Below are positions 7,672-17,408 of a stretch of 64,000 nucleotides of DNA, in pieces. The notes beneath the pieces were generated by a model that was not told the origin of the DNA, searched no databases, and saw nothing but the letters and a program-made list of their open reading frames with translations. The first letter of the stretch is position 1. Every line of letters starts with the position of its first letter. This DNA comes from Kiritimatiellia bacterium (lineage in GTDB: Bacteria; Verrucomicrobiota; Kiritimatiellia; UBA8416; YA12-FULL-48-11). Location: contig JAQUPZ010000005.1 of NCBI GenBank assembly GCA_028716365.1, positions 350,877 through 414,876 on the forward strand, given 5' to 3'. Both the position numbers and the translations under genes were made by a program.

Positions 7672-10458
7672 TCACGGTGCGGGGATTACTTCAATTTCAT
7701 CAAGCATCACCCATCCGCGTTTTTTCATTTGGAAACGCACAAAACGGGCATCACGCGGCTCAAAAGTCACACCCATGAATGTGGCGGCTGCCATTTTGTT
7801 TTCCTCAGAGGGATGTTCACACGTTTCACCCGCCGGCATCCATGTTTTTCCGTCAACAGAAGTCGACACGGAAACTTTCTCTGGAAAATACACACCTCCC
7901 GGACTGCCGCCCTGGACATGTACACGCGCGGCACCAATACGATGAATAGTACCCATATCCATCACAACTGTCGGATCGGCCTTGCTGAAACCGGCACACG
8001 TCTTCCATCCGGTACCGGCCTTCGCATAAAAGCCATCCGTCAGCAGGCCGGAATTGTCGGCATACTGTTCCTCACCTGTCGGCTGCGGCTTAATCGAATA
8101 TGGCTGGTTCAATGCCACATTCACACCACCCGACAAAACACGCACCTCGCTTAGCATCAGCCAGGCTTTCGGCATTATCCTCAATTTCACATATCGACCA
8201 CGCGCGTCCGGTGTCGACAGTTTCAACCAGCCAAGTGCACAGTTATGGCCGCTTATCTCGCGGCTTTCCTTTTCTGCAGGTTCCGCACCTGAAGCGGCAA
8301 CCTGCGTCCATTTTTTTCCGTCTTCCGAAACTGCCACAGTGGTACGTTCCGGAAACTCTATGCCTGCATACCCGCCGCCCTGTACGTGTACCTCAACAGA
8401 TTCGATCACCCGCGATGTACCGGCATCCACAACGACAGTTACATCACGTACCGTTGACCACTTTGCCCAGCCGATCGTCTTACCGTCACCGAAACCGTGC
8501 GATACTTCACCATCTGTCAATTCGCGGCCGCTGTTGTCCGGATATTTTGCATGGAACGGCGGGTCATAAGTGTACGAACAGCCGGTCGCAAGGTTCTTCG
8601 CAGGCAGTAACGCCACTTCGTCCACGGCAACCGTTCCAGCGGCTGAATCATCAACAGTGAGAACAATTTTCTGAACGGGGCGATTTAGAGAAATAACGGC
8701 CAAACCATCTTTGTCCGCAGTCTGAGGACCAGCCGCAACATCCGCAGAAACACACGGAGAAAAAGCCTTTTTGTTTACCTGCCGGAAATGTACAAGCAGT
8801 GATTCTGCATACCACGCTTCAGGTAATGTGAAGCTTATTTCCCCATGACCTTTTCGCCAGACCGTCATTGCATCACCACCCATCACACCATCAGTCAGGC
8901 ACCGGGAAACGTCAGCGGCATCGGGATCTGCTTTGTACGGATGTCCGCACAACAGGTGGGCCGTCGGCATCAGCAAAACCTCATCAACTGTTATCCGGTC
9001 ACCGGCTTTCATTTCAAAACTCAGGCGCATTTGTCGCGCAAGTTGTGCAGGAAAATTCAGTACTGCAAAGCCGCCGCCATTTTCCGGATGCAGGACAACA
9101 TTGTCCTCGGTTGCAACCTCGTTAAACACATCACTCGCCGGATCGGAATTGAGCGCAATGTTCACACGCTGTGGTGCGGTACCACCGGCAAAGTGAACAC
9201 GGACATCACCCACAAGGCGCAGACCTTCCAAAGGTAACGTCAACACGGCATTTGGACCGGAAAGATCAACCGCTTTTGCCCTCGAATCCGGCCGCGTTTT
9301 CCAGCGGCCATCCACGAGACATTTTTCCGGTGCGCGTAATGGCTGATAAGGCCTGTGCCGTTTGTATGTGCCCTTATGAAAATGATAAAGGTCGTCATAC
9401 AACTGGCGCAATGCAGGATCACTGCTGTAACAGAGACCGGCAATGGCATTGTAGCCCTGATAGTAAGCACGGACAGCTCCTTCCTGGTAACCGTCCAGCA
9501 AATCATCACCATGATCGAGATAGAGTTGAAGATTGATCCGGTCCCTCGGATCCACCAGCGCCGCCTTGTGGGCGTCCATATCAATTCCCATATTCAGTTC
9601 CATCTCGATGCCCATGCCCAGCCGCCGGCACATGTTCGCCGCTATTGTCAACCTGTTCTCGTCCGGTACCCGCAACAGTCCTGCCGGCGGGATGAAAGCA
9701 TAATTCGGCTGCATGATCGTCAGATCAAAACCAAGTTCCCTCCATTTCTCGACACCCGGCGCATTGAACCACGGGATCCAGTGGAACTTGTAGCCGAGCG
9801 AATGGATCTCCTGCGCTGTCATCTTGACAATCGATTCATCGGGAGGCGATATACCCTCGTTCATCCAGTAGAATCCCCAGAGTTTCAGGTGCTTAAACTG
9901 ATGATCTTTCCAACGCACAATGAATGTGCGCAAGAACCAGGCCACAACCTTTCTGCGTCCAGCATCAGTACCCATGTTTTCTGTTACACCGTCACCATCC
10001 ACATCGCCGAAATCTTTCTGCTTGATCGACGGATAAGGTATCATCACGATGATTGGAATTGCGGGCGCCTTGACATCCATCTCACGTGCCGCCTTTTCGA
10101 TCGTCGCGTCCAGCGCGGCCAATTCGCGATCAGACGCGAATTCTTCATCTATATAAAATTCCCAGTCTTTCCGGTTCGTTGCATCGGTTATATAGTCTTT
10201 CCCCGACGGCGCGCCGCCATACATAAGGAATAAATAAGCATCGTAAAACCAGCCTCGTGGTTTTCCTTCACGGTCCACATATGCAACATAGGGCAGGAAA
10301 TTTTCCTGGTGCCATTTGTTCGTGGCTGCATAAATCAACATGATGTCGCGCATGCCGTCCGATTGACGCGACTGCGGCGGACAATATTCCGCCATCACGC
10401 CTGACGCACAAACAGCGGACATTAGAACAATCACCGGAAAAACTTTTCTAAATGACAT
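7672..10458 (-). CDS. Secreted DUF4855 protein with discoidin-like domains
   Basis: Protein of 928 residues from the ATG at 10458, which has an excellent GGAGGTG site; the longer in-frame extension is rejected. A signal peptide (about 1-24) is followed by a DUF4855-type region. Its typical words are LIYAATNKW, WFYDAYLFLMYGG and DLTIMQPNY, with a stretch around WMNEG that suggests a TIM-barrel glycosidase-like fold. The C-terminal 300-400 residues hold two or three F5/8 type C (discoidin-like) modules, seen as repeated VHVQGG and EDGKKWTQVA / VDGKTWMPAG words. These would bind carbohydrate. It is 47 bp behind the GH38 gene, so the two probably form a glycan-degrading operon. Catalytic activity of DUF4855 is not established. 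Confidence 0.8.
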   Translation of the reverse strand: MSFRKVFPVIVLMSAVCASGVMAEYCPPQSRQSDGMRDIMLIYAATNKWHQENFLPYVAYVDREGKPRGWFYDAYLFLMYGGAPSGKDYITDATNRKDWEFYIDEEFASDRELAALDATIEKAAREMDVKAPAIPIIVMIPYPSIKQKDFGDVDGDGVTENMGTDAGRRKVVAWFLRTFIVRWKDHQFKHLKLWGFYWMNEGISPPDESIVKMTAQEIHSLGYKFHWIPWFNAPGVEKWRELGFDLTIMQPNYAFIPPAGLLRVPDENRLTIAANMCRRLGMGIEMELNMGIDMDAHKAALVDPRDRINLQLYLDHGDDLLDGYQEGAVRAYYQGYNAIAGLCYSSDPALRQLYDDLYHFHKGTYKRHRPYQPLRAPEKCLVDGRWKTRPDSRAKAVDLSGPNAVLTLPLEGLRLVGDVRVHFAGGTAPQRVNIALNSDPASDVFNEVATEDNVVLHPENGGGFAVLNFPAQLARQMRLSFEMKAGDRITVDEVLLMPTAHLLCGHPYKADPDAADVSRCLTDGVMGGDAMTVWRKGHGEISFTLPEAWYAESLLVHFRQVNKKAFSPCVSADVAAGPQTADKDGLAVISLNRPVQKIVLTVDDSAAGTVAVDEVALLPAKNLATGCSYTYDPPFHAKYPDNSGRELTDGEVSHGFGDGKTIGWAKWSTVRDVTVVVDAGTSRVIESVEVHVQGGGYAGIEFPERTTVAVSEDGKKWTQVAASGAEPAEKESREISGHNCALGWLKLSTPDARGRYVKLRIMPKAWLMLSEVRVLSGGVNVALNQPYSIKPQPTGEEQYADNSGLLTDGFYAKAGTGWKTCAGFSKADPTVVMDMGTIHRIGAARVHVQGGSPGGVYFPEKVSVSTSVDGKTWMPAGETCEHPSEENKMAAATFMGVTFEPRDARFVRFQMKKRGWVMLDEIEVIPAP

Positions 10459-10505
10459 ACAATACACCTCCAGAATGGCAATACGCAAAAACCCGTCGCG
10501 AAAAA

Positions 10506-13097
10506 TCAACGCGCGCTTTCAACACGCAAGGTAACAATCTTCCAGGGAAGGATATGAAATTTTATCTTTTCACCTGAAACATTCACTTTACCTGTAACAC
10601 CGGTTGGTTCACCAAGGAAATTTGTACTCTCAACTTTCTTTGCCGGATGCTCCAGCCGGATGACGACATCGGTCGCTTTTCCCGTCGTCTCATAAAGACG
10701 TAATTCATACTGCGGCGCCAAGCCGTTTCCTCCGGTACGAACAAGCCGCGCGGAAGAAAGAACGACATTGTCCGGCTCTATTTCGATGAATGAAGAAGAA
10801 TCTTTACCGCGTCCAGCATATGGATTCGGCTTCCCGTCCAGACTCGCCAAGTCAGCTCCGAGCGCAGGTGAAAAAGCAAGCAGGGGCACATGAAGTTCCA
10901 GGGCATCGCGGTAGGTTGCCGCCTCACGCCATGTTTCCTTATGCGGCACCAACGCGCATTGCCAATGATGCTTACCCGTCCCCTGTATCAATGGATGTAC
11001 CTGTCCCCAGCTGCCTTTCGGTATTGGCCGTATACGCAGAAGGGCAAGTTCAAGCGCCTGCTCCTGGGTCTTATATGCATACCCGTTATTTATCCCGGAG
11101 GGAGCGACAAGCGTACAGCCGAAATTATCAGACGAGACATCGGTCCAGCGGGTCGCATAGTATGAGTCGGGATAACCCAGTGTAAAAGACTCACCACGGA
11201 AAAGTTCGCTCCTAAAGTTTTCACGGGGTTCAGCCCCATACGGAATACCTGCGAAAACACGACCGGCAAAACCAAGCGGACAGCGAAAATAGAAGACGCC
11301 GGCCCCTTCACCTGCGTCAATATCAATAAGGAAATCTATCCGCCTGCTTTTCTGCCACAATCGTATTTCCCTTTGAATTTTGTGAGGTCCGATTTTACCG
11401 GTTGTACGCAACGACCCGAATACAGGTCCCTGGCAGAATTGAGATTCACCGGATTGGATTTCCCAGTTCTGTCGCTTACCCAACGGACCATTCATCTGCC
11501 AGTTGTCCGAGACCGGCGCATCGTACAAAACCACATCGCCAAGTCCACCCTCACCAGCCCCAAGGTTCTTCTTAAGACTATTGTCCCAGACCTGTAAACT
11601 CCCGCTTGTTGCCAACTGGATTCGATACCGTTCGTTTTCAATCGAACCCGATGTTTGCTGGACTGACGGCACTGTAACACCACCGCGATCGGAACGTGCC
11701 AGATAGTAGGTTTTGTATCCGCACGCCGGTACATCTTTTGCCACAAATGCAAGCCGCGCAACACCCGACTGCAATTCATTTATAAGTTGCAGAGGAACAT
11801 CTTTGCCCCTCCTGTCGCGCAGTACCAGCTGTTTGACATCGCCTTTGAACGTAAACTCAACAGGCCCGGTTGTCGGCCAGCCCTGGAAGTTAAACACAAC
11901 GAGCGGCGAGCCTATTTTACTGCGGAAGTGGATATCAGCCACAACAGCCGAAAGCGATTCATGCAGGGCCTTTTCACCCGCAGTCCGGGTTTGCCGCGCC
12001 TTTTCCAGTCGTTCTTCGTAATCCGGTTTCCAGCCCCACGCAATGGCATGTCCCACACAGGACAACAAATCCTGCCAGAGTGGATCCATTCCTTCAGCCG
12101 GACACTTGTTGCCCGGCACCGAGGCCATGACCTGGGCTTTTTCGACATTCAGCAATAAATCCTCATTCTGATTATTCCACGCATAAATATTCTGGTTGCC
12201 GAAAAGTCCCATGGTACACGCGAAGCTTTCCAGAGAATCGAGAACACCCTGCATTTCAGGCAAGGGACCGCCGGACTTCTCAATTTCCTCAAGAAACCGG
12301 ACGCTGGTGGACAACACCTTTTTTGCGGGGTCCCATGTCTCGGCTTTTTTCGCGAGCTCTTCGGAAGGCAAAATATCATCGCCGCTGAATGAGTCGAGGA
12401 CAATACCATTGGTGGACAAGCCCTGATATCCATAATGCAGTAGCGCCGACAGCATCCTCGTCTCGTCCAGTCCCGTACGCCAGAACACTATCTTCTTCTT
12501 GGCAGGTCGGGAGAACATGAAATATTTATAGTCCGTGTTGGCAAGTATCTGTGGTATTTGAGAATGACCGACCATCACATCAACCGCATTATAGACGGGC
12601 TGTTTAATACCCGGTGAATAACGGCGAAAATATTCCTTGCCCAGCACCAGGTTACGGACGGTTATTTCAGGATAAACCTCACTGAATCGCGGGTTACTGT
12701 ATCCGACAATTACCTCAATGCGTCCTTCCCCTACCCGTCGCCAGAATTCATTCACCATTCCCGGCCAATCGCGTTCCGCTTTTTTCAGGAATGGTATCAA
12801 CTCCTCGTTAACATTTTCCAACTGCCAGACATAACGTGGATACTTGCGCATGAGGAGCAGAACGTCATGGATGACCTGCGCGTAACGTTCTTCGTGCCAG
12901 GCGCGGCTGTGTCCCCACTGCCAGTCGCAGTGTGATGAAGTCACAACAACGGTCAGTTTGGGTTCCTTCGCTGGATCCCCGGCCTGTGGCGTATCAGCCG
13001 CAACTGCACACATACAGGCAGTCAGCCCGATGACCATGCACAACAGTTTGCGGGAATCATGGAAAATTGCTTTTTTATGTATTGTAGTAGATGTCAT
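10506..13097 (-). CDS. Secreted GH38 alpha-mannosidase-like enzyme
   Basis: Protein of 863 residues from the ATG at 13097, which has GAGG upstream; the in-frame extension to 13139 is not supported. A hydrophobic signal sits at about 18-34. The GH38 N-terminal catalytic domain shows the zinc motif SSHCDW (54-59; His56, Asp58). The probable nucleophile is Asp173 in NAVDVMVGHS, equivalent to the Asp-x-FGHS motif of characterised mannosidases. The FGHS part is altered to MVGHS, as in divergent family members. The rest carries the beta-sandwich domains expected at this length. It probably removes alpha-mannose from glycans in the periplasm. It is followed by the DUF4855 gene in the same operon and divergent from the SGNH gene. 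Confidence 0.82.
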   Translation of the reverse strand: MTSTTIHKKAIFHDSRKLLCMVIGLTACMCAVAADTPQAGDPAKEPKLTVVVTSSHCDWQWGHSRAWHEERYAQVIHDVLLLMRKYPRYVWQLENVNEELIPFLKKAERDWPGMVNEFWRRVGEGRIEVIVGYSNPRFSEVYPEITVRNLVLGKEYFRRYSPGIKQPVYNAVDVMVGHSQIPQILANTDYKYFMFSRPAKKKIVFWRTGLDETRMLSALLHYGYQGLSTNGIVLDSFSGDDILPSEELAKKAETWDPAKKVLSTSVRFLEEIEKSGGPLPEMQGVLDSLESFACTMGLFGNQNIYAWNNQNEDLLLNVEKAQVMASVPGNKCPAEGMDPLWQDLLSCVGHAIAWGWKPDYEERLEKARQTRTAGEKALHESLSAVVADIHFRSKIGSPLVVFNFQGWPTTGPVEFTFKGDVKQLVLRDRRGKDVPLQLINELQSGVARLAFVAKDVPACGYKTYYLARSDRGGVTVPSVQQTSGSIENERYRIQLATSGSLQVWDNSLKKNLGAGEGGLGDVVLYDAPVSDNWQMNGPLGKRQNWEIQSGESQFCQGPVFGSLRTTGKIGPHKIQREIRLWQKSRRIDFLIDIDAGEGAGVFYFRCPLGFAGRVFAGIPYGAEPRENFRSELFRGESFTLGYPDSYYATRWTDVSSDNFGCTLVAPSGINNGYAYKTQEQALELALLRIRPIPKGSWGQVHPLIQGTGKHHWQCALVPHKETWREAATYRDALELHVPLLAFSPALGADLASLDGKPNPYAGRGKDSSSFIEIEPDNVVLSSARLVRTGGNGLAPQYELRLYETTGKATDVVIRLEHPAKKVESTNFLGEPTGVTGKVNVSGEKIKFHILPWKIVTLRVESAR

Positions 13098-13116
13098 ATA
13101 ACAACCTCGTGATAAA

Positions 13117-13146
13117 GTTATGACACTGCCGCACGGCAAGTGTCAA
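13117..13146 (-). promoter_or_regulatory. Promoter of the GH38 operon
   Basis: Minus-strand TTGACA (13141-13146), 18-base spacer, CATAAC (13117-13122), preceded by TGT as an extended -10. It lies 20 bp upstream of the GH38 start. The -35 context is shared with 7360-7365. Confidence 0.5.
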
Positions 13147-13206
13147 CGCCAAAGGGTATACCTTGAATATACAAAAAATAGTGTTACTATAGCTGCCAAC
13201 ATTCTC

Positions 13207-13947
13207 ATGAGAATATTCATACCGAATTCAAAAGTCAGGTCGTTTGTTGTGCGACAATGCATAGTGTGCCTTGCTGTGTTACAAATAACCCTGTCAGGTA
13301 TGGCGGCCGAAATCACTACTAACGGACTGACTGTTCACAATAAAGGTATCGGCGGCAATAATACCGAACAAGGCCGGAAGCGCTTTGAACAACATGTTGT
13401 TGCTATCAAGCCGGATTATGTTTTTATCTATTTCGGCCTGAACGACGCGCTCAATGAAAAGTGTTTTGTTTCGCTGGAACGGTTCGTCGAAAATCTCACC
13501 TGGATGGTGGATCACGCACGCACTAATGGCATCAAACCTGTGCTCTGTACCATCCATTCCGTAACCGAAGAACCGCTGTTCAAGCGGCACAAGCGTGAAC
13601 TTTACGGTTCAGAAGGACCAAACGGAAAGGTCGCCCGTTACAACACTGCAATACTTTCTCTTGCGCAGACCAAAAAAGTTCCACTGGCCGATTTCGCCAA
13701 GGCCGCAGGTCAGCCGGGGACAGTTTCCGCCGACGGAGTCCATTTGACCTCTTCTGGTTACAAACTTCTCGCAAAAACTTTCTTTGATGTCGTCGCGCCT
13801 GAACTTAAAGGAAACGAGGTCATCGTATGTCTCGGCGACAGTATAACCTACAGTTCAGGAATGAAAGGCGTTGGTACTGCCGAAGGTGAAACTTATCCGG
13901 CATTTCTCCGCCAGATCCAAATTCCGCCACACAAGAACAGTCCGTGA
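13207..13947 (+). CDS. SGNH/GDSL-type hydrolase with permuted motif order
   Basis: Protein of 246 residues from the ATG at 13207, chosen because it opens a signal peptide (about 1-34). There is no strong ribosome site. All SGNH blocks are visible but out of order. Block II-like NKGIGGNN is at about 45-52, block III GLND at 77-80 and block V DGVH at 176-179. Only then comes block I, GDS, at 210-212 (VCLGDSITYSSG). In ordinary family members the GDS serine comes first, about 20 residues in. The arrangement is either a circular permutation or a remnant of a tandem whose outer halves were lost. The expected role is a secreted esterase, perhaps deacetylating glycans. The end lies 5 bp from the convergent PHP gene. 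Confidence 0.75.
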   Translation: MRIFIPNSKVRSFVVRQCIVCLAVLQITLSGMAAEITTNGLTVHNKGIGGNNTEQGRKRFEQHVVAIKPDYVFIYFGLNDALNEKCFVSLERFVENLTWMVDHARTNGIKPVLCTIHSVTEEPLFKRHKRELYGSEGPNGKVARYNTAILSLAQTKKVPLADFAKAAGQPGTVSADGVHLTSSGYKLLAKTFFDVVAPELKGNEVIVCLGDSITYSSGMKGVGTAEGETYPAFLRQIQIPPHKNSP

Positions 13948-13952
13948 ACGGA

Positions 13953-15077
13953 TTAACGCTTCTTCACCCAAATCGGACTGGACCAGGCATGCGATTTGTT
14001 GCCATGCTCATCCTTGTCCACCTGAATCACCCGCACATAATAGTAACTCGTCTCGGCAAAGGTCTCGTCCACATACGCGAACGATACGTTCTGCTTCTGC
14101 GGACGAAGCGCATGAAGGACCTTGCCATCGCGAATAATGACAATTTCTTCAATTGGGGCCGTTCCTTTGACATCCACCATAATCTGCGGCTTGCCAGCCA
14201 ACTCGATCTCCTCCCCCATGAAATGTCCATTGATACGGAAATCGAGACCAATGCGGGCGTGATTGATCGCGTAGTTCCGCCGATGGCGCAGTGCGTCAAA
14301 GATAGCCTCGCGCGTCAGTTCCGTTGCCAGCACAGCAGTGCGGGCAGCGGGTCTGCCTTCGTGGGTATCAGTTCCGCTGACGAAGCCAGTGCGACCGCCG
14401 CGGTTGAGAAACTCGCGCAGGCTCTTTTCCCAATTCAGCTCGTATGTCTTGCCTTCGTAGCGGCTGACGTCCAAGCCCATCTCGGTATTGACGATAACGG
14501 AGCTGTTCGCAGGGACGTATTCCCACTGATCTCCTGCCTCGTTGAAGAGAGCAAAGGGATGGTTGTTCTGGATCAGACCGCCATGTTTGCGTACCACCTC
14601 CGCCAGTGTGTCAGGATTGTTGTATGCAACATCCTTCGCACTGAAAAGATAGCCGATACGATTCGTAAAATAGACATTCTTGTGATTGTAGAATTTCGGA
14701 GGCCCCGGAAATAGCCGCTCCGCCGGACCGTTAGTGAAACCGGACCAATACTTCGCCTGTGACGTCCACTCATACCCGGCGATTGCAACAAAGCGGCCCT
14801 TGACCGTATACTGATCCGCCTTGTCCTGAGTGAGCATCCATTTCTCTTTGGGCATCCGCCAGGGCGAACTGTTCCCGAAATCATGGTCGGTAACTATGAC
14901 AAAATCGAGCTTTGCTACATCCCGGGCATGAGTAAAATAGTCATCCAGGCTCCCTTTACCATCGGAATTACTCGTGTGTCCGTGGACATCTCCCCAAACA
15001 ATCTTGTATTGCGCAAATGCAGGTAGAATTGCAATAAACAGCGAGACGAGAATGGCACAGGTTTGTCGTGAGAACAT
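13953..15077 (-). CDS. Secreted PHP-type phosphoesterase/DUF3604-like protein
   Basis: Protein of 374 residues from the ATG at 15077, which opens a signal peptide (about 1-22). An extension of 14 codons to 15119 is possible, and neither start has a strong ribosome site. The metal-binding PHP/DUF3604 signatures are clear: WGDVHGHTSNSDG (28-40, His32 and His34) and IVTDHDFGN (61-69, Asp64-His65-Asp66), then NHPFALFNE and SGTDTHEGRPA further on. The last 80 residues resemble an Ig-like C-terminal segment. The substrate is unknown; PHP proteins generally hydrolyse phosphoesters. It lies downstream of the DUF5009 and creatininase genes with a 116-bp gap and may be in the same transcript. Confidence 0.8.
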   Translation of the reverse strand: MFSRQTCAILVSLFIAILPAFAQYKIVWGDVHGHTSNSDGKGSLDDYFTHARDVAKLDFVIVTDHDFGNSSPWRMPKEKWMLTQDKADQYTVKGRFVAIAGYEWTSQAKYWSGFTNGPAERLFPGPPKFYNHKNVYFTNRIGYLFSAKDVAYNNPDTLAEVVRKHGGLIQNNHPFALFNEAGDQWEYVPANSSVIVNTEMGLDVSRYEGKTYELNWEKSLREFLNRGGRTGFVSGTDTHEGRPAARTAVLATELTREAIFDALRHRRNYAINHARIGLDFRINGHFMGEEIELAGKPQIMVDVKGTAPIEEIVIIRDGKVLHALRPQKQNVSFAYVDETFAETSYYYVRVIQVDKDEHGNKSHAWSSPIWVKKR

Positions 15078-15193
15078 TTTACATACACCCGACACTTTAA
15101 TTCCCGCTACTCTTTCCATGCCATCTTTCTTTTAAACCATTCCTCTGCCTGTAATCCCACTCATCACGCGCAAAAAATATCACCAACATCCAT

Positions 15194-16345
15194 TTATAAT
15201 CGCAGGAAAATACGGCGGCGATGGAGATAGACGAGCACCAGCCATGCAAGGGAATACTGGGCCACAGTCATCAGGATCGCGTGCCAGTATGGCCCCATAT
15301 GAGGCTTCAGATTTCCGAGGAAAACGGTGGCAATTGCGCCGAACCCGCCCATGAAAAGGCTCGTCATGATATAAGAAAGGATGGAATTACTGCCGATCGC
15401 AGTCCACAACCCGAGACCACGGCGCCAGCCTTTCACATCAATTACCCACCAGAACAGTGCCAGCAAAAGATAACTCCAGCCCCCGCACCATAACGCGAAT
15501 GTACTGGTCCAGCGGTTCTTGACTATGGGCAGGTGATAACTCCAAAGCCAGGCAGTCAACAGACAGACAACGCCCAGCATCACAAGCCATTGTAGTTTGA
15601 TCTTATTCTCCCAGGGTTTTCCCAATATTCGAGTTGCAAATACACCCAGCATGGTACTGGCGCCGTGTGTCCACATTGGAACCAGCGGAAAACCCTGTCC
15701 ATAGGGGCTTTGCCACGGCTTATCCAGCAGGCCGGTGGTATGCGCAAAAACCCAGTCGCTGAAAATTGCTCCCGCCTTGAATTCCCCCCACTGGTGTCCC
15801 GGCACCGGTACAAACATTTGAAGCGCCCAGTAACCGACCAGGAAAACACCGGTCGCAATGATCTGCCCCTTCAACGAGGTATACAGAACAAGAACCACCG
15901 CGATCAGGTAACCCAGGCCGAGCATCAAAAGAACACTGTAGGAAAGCCGCATATCCGCTATTTTCCACGACTGAAGGTTGCCGTGAATAAACATACCGAT
16001 AACCACCATCCAGAAAAACCGGACCAGGGCATGGCGAAGAATGGAGCCTTTGGATTCACCTCTTGCCAGACGTTTATCCAGCGCCAACGGGACCGATACA
16101 CCGATCAGGAACTGGAACAGGGGAAATATGAAATCAATGAAGTGGAATCCTTCCCACTTCACATGCTGAAACTGCTGGCTCAATGCAAAGCCAAATGTAC
16201 CCGCCGCCGAGCCTGCACAAAATACACGTACCAGCTGAGAGCCGCCCAAAAGCCAGAACATATCGAAACCGCGCAGGGCATCGAGAGATAGCAGACGGCT
16301 GCCGGGCCCGGCGGCCTGGTCCTTCGATTGCTGTTTCATTTCCAT
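15194..16345 (-). CDS. DUF5009/HGSNAT-like membrane acyltransferase
   Basis: Polytopic membrane protein of about 383 residues, with around ten hydrophobic segments. The N-terminal phrase RLLSLDALRGFDMF and the later FHFIDFIFPLFQFLIGVSV are typical of the DUF5009 family. That family is related to heparan-alpha-glucosaminide N-acetyltransferase, which uses acetyl-CoA to acetylate a sugar across a membrane. The start at 16345 (ATG, AAAGGG 12 bases away) is a choice. A GTG at 16372 and an ATG at 16339 are also possible. Stop-to-start distance from the creatininase gene is about 35 bp, so they are likely co-transcribed. A sugar-acetylating role is inferred from the family. Confidence 0.78.
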   Translation of the reverse strand: MEMKQQSKDQAAGPGSRLLSLDALRGFDMFWLLGGSQLVRVFCAGSAAGTFGFALSQQFQHVKWEGFHFIDFIFPLFQFLIGVSVPLALDKRLARGESKGSILRHALVRFFWMVVIGMFIHGNLQSWKIADMRLSYSVLLMLGLGYLIAVVLVLYTSLKGQIIATGVFLVGYWALQMFVPVPGHQWGEFKAGAIFSDWVFAHTTGLLDKPWQSPYGQGFPLVPMWTHGASTMLGVFATRILGKPWENKIKLQWLVMLGVVCLLTAWLWSYHLPIVKNRWTSTFALWCGGWSYLLLALFWWVIDVKGWRRGLGLWTAIGSNSILSYIMTSLFMGGFGAIATVFLGNLKPHMGPYWHAILMTVAQYSLAWLVLVYLHRRRIFLRL

Positions 16346-16380
16346 ATTGTTCGAAACCCTTTCTACGTCCACGAGAATTA

Positions 16381-17244
16381 TCAGGCCAGAAGACCTTTTG
16401 CAAGATCCGCAAGCCGCGAAGCCGCAATATCCAGAAGACGGTTACCGAAATCCGCATTAGCTTCCTTGATCGCACTCAACCTTTCCACAGGCTGTTTCTT
16501 GAGTTGATGACTGAGCGGGCTGTCCTTGATGTCGTCCACCCGCGAGAGGTCCACCCAGTGGCGATGAATTGCCATGACCAGCGAGGTTTCAAGCATCATG
16601 CCATGTCCGCCATAAATGGATTTCGGGCCGCTTTGTTTTGCCATTTCATCTTTCAAAATGGTCACTGTCCCCCCGCCCCAGAATTTCATACCGCGAATGA
16701 CACCATTCTGTTCTTTCTGGATCTCGGTCAGAAGAAAATCAGCCGGCCAATGCCCGCCGAAAGCAATACATGCTTTAAAACCCAGGTCCGCCAGTGATTC
16801 CATCAACTCTATGTAAATCTGACGGCATAATTCCCGGCTTACAAAGCAGCTTGGCGGTGCGGCATCCCTGGTGCCACTGCGAAGCTCCTCCCGCGACCAG
16901 CTCGGATGACCCGCAGGCGCAAATGGCACAATCGGGAAAAGAATGCCGCCTGTAATGTTGACGGCGCGTAGACAGGTTTCATAAGCCGTCCACGGGTCTA
17001 CAGCCAGAACGTTCTGCAGACCGTGCTCTTCCATTGCCCCGGCAGGTACGTAGACAACCGGCATACGCTTGAGTTCGGCATAAAATTCCTCTGGCAACAA
17101 CTCTTCATATTTGTGCGGATGCCTCTTTGTACCCGTCTGGCACTCATCGGCGGCCAACAACGGTGCCGCACCGGTAAAAAAAGCAGCGCTCTTCAGGAAC
17201 GTACGACGACTTTTACTTTGCGGATAATAATTGTCTTTTTCCAT
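16381..17244 (-). CDS. Tat-exported creatininase-family amidohydrolase
   Basis: Protein of 287 residues from the ATG at 17244, with GGAGGG eight bases upstream, rather than the upstream in-frame start. It has a Tat signal (KSRRTFLKSA, 11-20). The creatininase metal motif aligns as E72-x-H74 with Asp83 nine residues later. The second motif, GGHWPAD, replaces the usual NGHGGN. The usual HGPH is HGLQ here, so the second histidine is lost, which may change the metal site or substrate. Family members hydrolyse cyclic or linear amides, such as creatinine or formamides. Export of a creatininase relative is unusual. First gene of a likely operon with the DUF5009 gene. Confidence 0.8.
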   Translation of the reverse strand: MEKDNYYPQSKSRRTFLKSAAFFTGAAPLLAADECQTGTKRHPHKYEELLPEEFYAELKRMPVVYVPAGAMEEHGLQNVLAVDPWTAYETCLRAVNITGGILFPIVPFAPAGHPSWSREELRSGTRDAAPPSCFVSRELCRQIYIELMESLADLGFKACIAFGGHWPADFLLTEIQKEQNGVIRGMKFWGGGTVTILKDEMAKQSGPKSIYGGHGMMLETSLVMAIHRHWVDLSRVDDIKDSPLSHQLKKQPVERLSAIKEANADFGNRLLDIAASRLADLAKGLLA

Positions 17245-17408
17245 TTCACTGCCCTCCTGCATTCTCATAACCTGACGATCATTTAGCGTTATGGCAATCG
17301 AACATACAAGAATGAATTCCTGTTTTGCATTTCAGGTCGAACGACCACTTTGAGAGTTTTTCAACCCGCAGGATTAAAAAATACCATACAATGCCTGGTT
17401 CGCCTATT

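Noticed and set aside
9355..10233. 292-codon plus-strand ORF opposite the DUF4855 gene
   Set aside because: Composition is typical of an antisense shadow, and the opposite frame has clear domains.
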